From the NCBI GenBank assembly GCA_023409755.1, contig JAEYRA010000126.1, forward strand, positions 1-17,542: a stretch of DNA of 17,542 nt, written 5' to 3'. The notes under the pieces are model-generated. The model worked only from the letters and a program-made list of their open reading frames with translations, made no database searches and was not told the DNA's origin. This document shows positions 15,401 to 17,542 of this stretch, piece by piece (position 1 is the stretch's first letter; the number at the start of each line of letters is the position of its first letter). The position numbers and the translations under genes are program-made. This DNA comes from Bacillota bacterium (GTDB lineage: Bacteria; Bacillota; Clostridia; Christensenellales; UMGS416).

Positions 15401-16301
15401 CTTCAACAGCCAGCCGCTGCGCTCCACGCTTCTGCCGCTGGCACTGTCGGGGGTCATGTTTGGGCTGGGGGCTGCCAGCAAGTGGATCTGCATCTACGCG
15501 GGCGGCGGGCTGGCGGTGCTGCTGTTCTACAGCCTCTACCGCCGCTGGCGGGAATATGACGCGGTGGCCCGGGGCGAAGCCTTGACGGGGGAGGACGATG
15601 AACCCCTGGCCCGTACGGCGACCGAAGGTTTCTGGAAGAAGGTCATCGTGACCCTGCTGTGGTGCGTACTCTTCTTCCTTGTGGTGCCCATGCTCATCTA
15701 CTGCGCGTCCTACCTGCCCTTCAATCAGGGCAGCGGCGACATGTGGAACTTCAAGTACATGTGGAACAACCAATCCAGCATGTTCAACTACCATACAAAC
15801 CTGGTGGACAGCCACCCGTTCCGCTCGCCGTGGTACCAGTGGCCGCTCATGCTCAAACCCATGTGGTTCTATAAGGCAGACTACCTGCCCGACGGCTGGA
15901 TGGGCTCCATCGCCACCTTTGGCAACCCAGCGGTGTGGTGGGCTGGCGCGGCAGCTATGGTGTGGCTGGGCGTGCGCCTTTTCCGCGGCAAGAAGTTTGG
16001 GAAAACCGAAGCTTTCCTGCTGCTCGGTCTGCTCTCCCAGTTCCTGCCGTGGGTGCTGGTGCCCCGCTCCATGTTCATCTATCACTACTTTGCCTCGGTG
16101 CCCTTCTTCGTGGCGGCCATCGTGCTCTACATCCGCCAGTGGGAGGCTGGACACCCCGGGCAGGAGCGGAAGGTCTATGTCTATCTGGCCATCGTGCTGG
16201 GGTTGTTTATCTTCTTCTACCCGGTGCTGTCGGGCCTGCCCATTCCCTCGTGGTATGGGGCGCTGCTCAAATGGATGCCAACTTGGTACTTCACTTACTA
16301 G
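12426..16301 (+). CDS. Giant envelope glycosyltransferase with two GT-C modules
   Basis: This 1291-residue protein has a signal-like start ending AARA-ED (about residue 31). Residues about 34-186 form a carbohydrate-binding-like beta-sandwich beginning NLLANGSFE. The first GT-C module (about 217-655) is a multi-helix membrane block with NDIGCW (277-282), DYPPGYLY (305-312), WGQIDS (382-387) and MHERYMFP (566-573). An extracytoplasmic discoidin-like region (about 725-835) follows. The second GT-C module (about 865-1291) is a PMT/GT39-type enzyme with FDEIYHAR (873-880, acidic pair Asp874/Glu875), THPPLGK (896-902) and RIATIDSY (966-973). It probably transfers sugars from a polyprenyl-phosphate donor to exported protein or polymer. 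The start overlaps the rnhB stop. Its stop codon touches the palindromic element at 16301. Confidence 0.85.
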   Translation: MNQGMRKLTVAAAVLVALLALSPALVPAARAEDTNLLANGSFESNDGLQPDAWDSDSWDQEEGFSSFYLDPAAGVGGSAAVAVENTEENDARYTQEVTVKENALYKLSGFVKVEGAEGDWGANLSFANTFVHTEPLLDTEGQWQYVEVYGRTVAGQTSLTIFARLGGYGALSHGLALFDDVKLEEVEAVPAGSTEQSLATSQSGSGGAANKDENKHFSLIMVITIAFAVCLLLALRRMGKTEPGVERSSAPSQLLSLGLLALAIRVALALGINGYPNDIGCWLGWSSEVANNSLFGIYTSGIFIDYPPGYLYVLYIVGWVNKLLSSEQVQVLMVKLPSIAADLATAWILYRMARRRLGEREAIFIGLLYAFNPMVILDSSAWGQIDSILALLAVACFWQVYRSRMWQAAAIYGIGLLVKPQMLLFAPVMLGALIVASRNVGGARNAVVLWGKTLGAGLLALVLPALPFWVASGDPLWLFDLYTGTLDTYSYASVNACNLLAFFGGNWVNDSQKLLFLPYWFWGYLGMALVAGLTLWLMVFRERTNRRIFLWAALLLAGMFVMGLRMHERYMFPALALLLVYYVLERDRRALYLFGAFSLTQFLNAAMVLDNLHMPTDVQRSGDFLAVADPMTNAFWVLFIALGMTAAFVYFVYTGINAHRPLIAVGAAVEPDAQTQVERVEESLRRDPAHGRIRLVRKDWLLMGGLTLVYAIVALLYLGDTKLPQTFWHGKNTGQSVTIDLGDNYSLGQIWHIDSLTKGNFEVSTSEDGEIWTDQLLIWHKADAAGEEDADDDLGIYKWTINDVDFTARYVRLTVTTPPVRLLEIVFKDMDGNQIPPAGITQESTGSIAEGEKLIDEQELTPSRPSFLNSTYFDEIYHARTGWEFTQGNIVPYENTHPPLGKDLIALGIEIFGMTPFGWRIMGTLVGILMVPAMYLFGMVLFRRTRYAFLTSFLFTFDFMHFVQTRIATIDSYAVLFIILMYLFMFLYLRRNFNSQPLRSTLLPLALSGVMFGLGAASKWICIYAGGGLAVLLFYSLYRRWREYDAVARGEALTGEDDEPLARTATEGFWKKVIVTLLWCVLFFLVVPMLIYCASYLPFNQGSGDMWNFKYMWNNQSSMFNYHTNLVDSHPFRSPWYQWPLMLKPMWFYKADYLPDGWMGSIATFGNPAVWWAGAAAMVWLGVRLFRGKKFGKTEAFLLLGLLSQFLPWVLVPRSMFIYHYFASVPFFVAAIVLYIRQWEAGHPGQERKVYVYLAIVLGLFIFFYPVLSGLPIPSWYGALLKWMPTWYFTY

Positions 16302-16464
16302 GGAAGAGCTGAATAAAGCATAGCATCCGTCTTGCTTGGTCTTTTTCCGCCCTGCGTCGTTGTCGTCGGTCGCCTATGCGCCTCGGCATAGGCTCCTTCC
16401 TCCGCCTAGCATGACGAAAAAATCCACAGTGCAAGCCGGACACTCCATTTATTCAGCACTTCCC
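16301..16464. mobile_element. MITE-like palindromic element with 17-bp terminal inverted repeats
   Basis: GGGAAGAGCTGAATAAA (16301-16317) and TTTATTCAGCACTTCCC (16448-16464) are inverted copies differing at one position. Inside, GCCTATGC (16372-16379) and GCATAGGC (16386-16393) are perfect around a GCCTCG loop. TTTTTC (16342-16347) faces GAAAAA (16416-16421), and CTTGC near 16331 faces GCAAG near 16431. The 164 bp can thus fold as one long imperfect hairpin. It has no coding capacity and no clear target-site duplication. The first base is the final G of the preceding TAG stop. It may also end transcription of that gene. Confidence 0.65.
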
Positions 16465-16504
16465 AGGCGTGCCCGTGAACATGCCTTGACAAAGGAGCGT
16501 TTGT

Positions 16505-17542
16505 ATGTCGTATCGCAACCCGATCATCCCCGGCTTCCACCCCGACCCGAGCGTCTGCCGGGTGGGGGAGGAGTACTACCTCGTCACCAGTTCGTTTGAG
16601 TACTTCCCCGGGGTGCCGGTCTTCCACAGCCGTGACCTCGTGCATTGGGAACTCATCGGCCACTGCCTGACCCGCGCCAGTCAACTGCCGCTGGAGGGAT
16701 GCCGGCCGTCGGGCGGCATCTACGCCCCCACGCTGCGCTACCACAACGGCACCTTCTATATGATTACCACCAACGTCAGCGGGATGGGCAGCTTCATCGT
16801 GACAGCCAAGGACCCCCACGGCCCCTGGAGCGACCCGCTGCCCGTCGATCAGAACGGCATCGACCCGTCGTTGTTCTTTGACGACGACGGAAAGGTCTAT
16901 GTGCAGGGCAACATGGACGTCGATGGCCGCTCAGCGGGTATTGCTCAAGCGGAGATCGACCCGGACACCGGACGTTTGCTGAGCGAACGGCGAGTTATTT
17001 GGAGAGGCACAGGCGGGCGTTACCCCGAAGCGCCCCACCTTTACAAGGTGAATGGGTTGTATTACTTAATGATTGCCGAAGGCGGCACCGAGTACGGCCA
17101 CATGGAGACCATCGCCCGCAGTAGTTCGCCCTGGGGCCCCTTTGAGCCCTGCCCGCACAACCCGATCCTCTCCCACCGCGACCAGGGGCCCAGTGAAATT
17201 CAGGGAACGGGCCATGCGGACCTCATCGAGGCCCACGACGGCAGCTGGTGGATGGTGTTCCTGGCCTTCCGGCAGACCAAGCCCATGTTCCACAACCTCG
17301 GGAGGGAGACCTTCCTGGCCCCGGTACGCTGGCAGGATGGCTGGCCCATCGTCAACGAGGGGGACCCCATCACCAAACACATGGATGCCCCCACATTGCC
17401 GTCCGTCCCGGTGGCCGTGCCGCCCGTTCGTGAGGACTTCACCGCGAAGGAACTGGCGCCGGTGTGGAATCACCTGCGTAACCCGGAAAGGGAGAACTAC
17501 AGCCTGACGGCCCGGCCCGGCTGGCTGCGGCTCACCGGCACC
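16505..17542 (+). CDS. GH43 beta-xylosidase/alpha-L-arabinofuranosidase (3' part outside window)
   Basis: The first 346 residues are present; the gene runs off the right edge. The five-bladed propeller motifs of GH43 are clear. NPIIPGFHPDPS (5-16) has the catalytic base Asp14, GIDPSLFFDDDGKVY (118-132) has the pKa-tuning Asp120, and GRYPEAPHLY (171-180) has the acid Glu175. TGHADLIEAHDGSWWMVFLA (235-254) is typical of the larger two-domain xylosidases, and from about residue 308 a C-terminal beta-sandwich begins. There is no signal peptide, so it likely acts inside the cell on imported xylo- or arabino-oligosaccharides. AAAGGAG lies 7 nt before the ATG. Only 40 bp separate it from the palindromic element. 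Confidence 0.92.
   Translation, partial: MSYRNPIIPGFHPDPSVCRVGEEYYLVTSSFEYFPGVPVFHSRDLVHWELIGHCLTRASQLPLEGCRPSGGIYAPTLRYHNGTFYMITTNVSGMGSFIVTAKDPHGPWSDPLPVDQNGIDPSLFFDDDGKVYVQGNMDVDGRSAGIAQAEIDPDTGRLLSERRVIWRGTGGRYPEAPHLYKVNGLYYLMIAEGGTEYGHMETIARSSSPWGPFEPCPHNPILSHRDQGPSEIQGTGHADLIEAHDGSWWMVFLAFRQTKPMFHNLGRETFLAPVRWQDGWPIVNEGDPITKHMDAPTLPSVPVAVPPVREDFTAKELAPVWNHLRNPERENYSLTARPGWLRLTGT

Noticed and set aside
16486..16491. Perfect TTGACA hexamer before the GH43 start
   Set aside because: A -10 box at normal spacing would fall on or after the start codon, and the hexamer overlaps the ribosome binding site.
1..17542. CRISPR arrays, transposase genes, rRNA, riboswitches, or mercury-resistance genes (merA/merB)
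   Set aside because: I scanned for these and saw no regularly spaced repeats, no transposase or mer-type coding sequence, and no recognisable riboswitch.

Overview
The window looks like a chromosomal segment from a fermentative, anaerobic, fairly GC-rich Firmicute (Clostridia, probably Oscillospirales/Ruminococcaceae-like). That assignment is an inference. It rests on strong AGGAGG-type ribosome binding sites, sigma-A promoters with TTGAAA/TATAAT-like boxes, an ylqF-rnhB gene pair, a DUF4474 protein, polysaccharide-degrading enzymes at both edges, and hgcAB, which is known from scattered clostridial fermenters.

Layout. (1) 1-1030, minus: the N-terminal part of a cytosolic endoglycoceramidase-like GH5 hydrolase, with a long upstream region holding a LacI-type operator-like palindrome. 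(2) 1476-2072, minus: a YdeI/DUF1801 protein, divergent from (3) 2348-5666, plus: arsR, acr3, arsC, hgcA and hgcB packed with overlaps of 8 and 4 nt and gaps of 20 and 14 nt behind one good promoter, with a hairpin after hgcB. This is the highlight: an arsenic-resistance operon whose last two genes are the mercury-methylation pair hgcAB, with an unusual Cys-rich N-terminal extension on HgcA. (4) 5904-6524, plus: a DEDDh exonuclease, convergent with (5) 6627-7751, minus: a radical SAM protein of unknown role. (6) 8090-9082 and 9192-10115, plus: a membrane-anchored DUF4474 protein and a calcineurin-like metallophosphoesterase. (7) 10279-10435, minus: tRNA-Pro(CGG) and tRNA-Thr(CGT). (8) 10608-16301, plus: a three-gene overlapping run of the ribosome-assembly GTPase ylqF/rbgA, an RNase HII-YraN fusion, and a 1291-residue envelope protein with two GT-C glycosyltransferase modules and two carbohydrate-binding-like domains. 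(9) 16301-16464: a 164-bp palindromic MITE-like element whose terminal repeat begins in the stop codon of that gene. (10) 16505 to the right edge, plus: the N-terminal part of a GH43 beta-xylosidase/arabinofuranosidase.

How the genes work together. ArsR would sense thiophilic metalloid and release one transcript for arsenite efflux (Acr3), arsenate reduction (ArsC) and methyl transfer to mercury (HgcA, re-reduced by HgcB). Nothing resembling merA, merB or arsM lies in the window. The remaining genes are housekeeping or carbohydrate-related and show no functional link to the operon.
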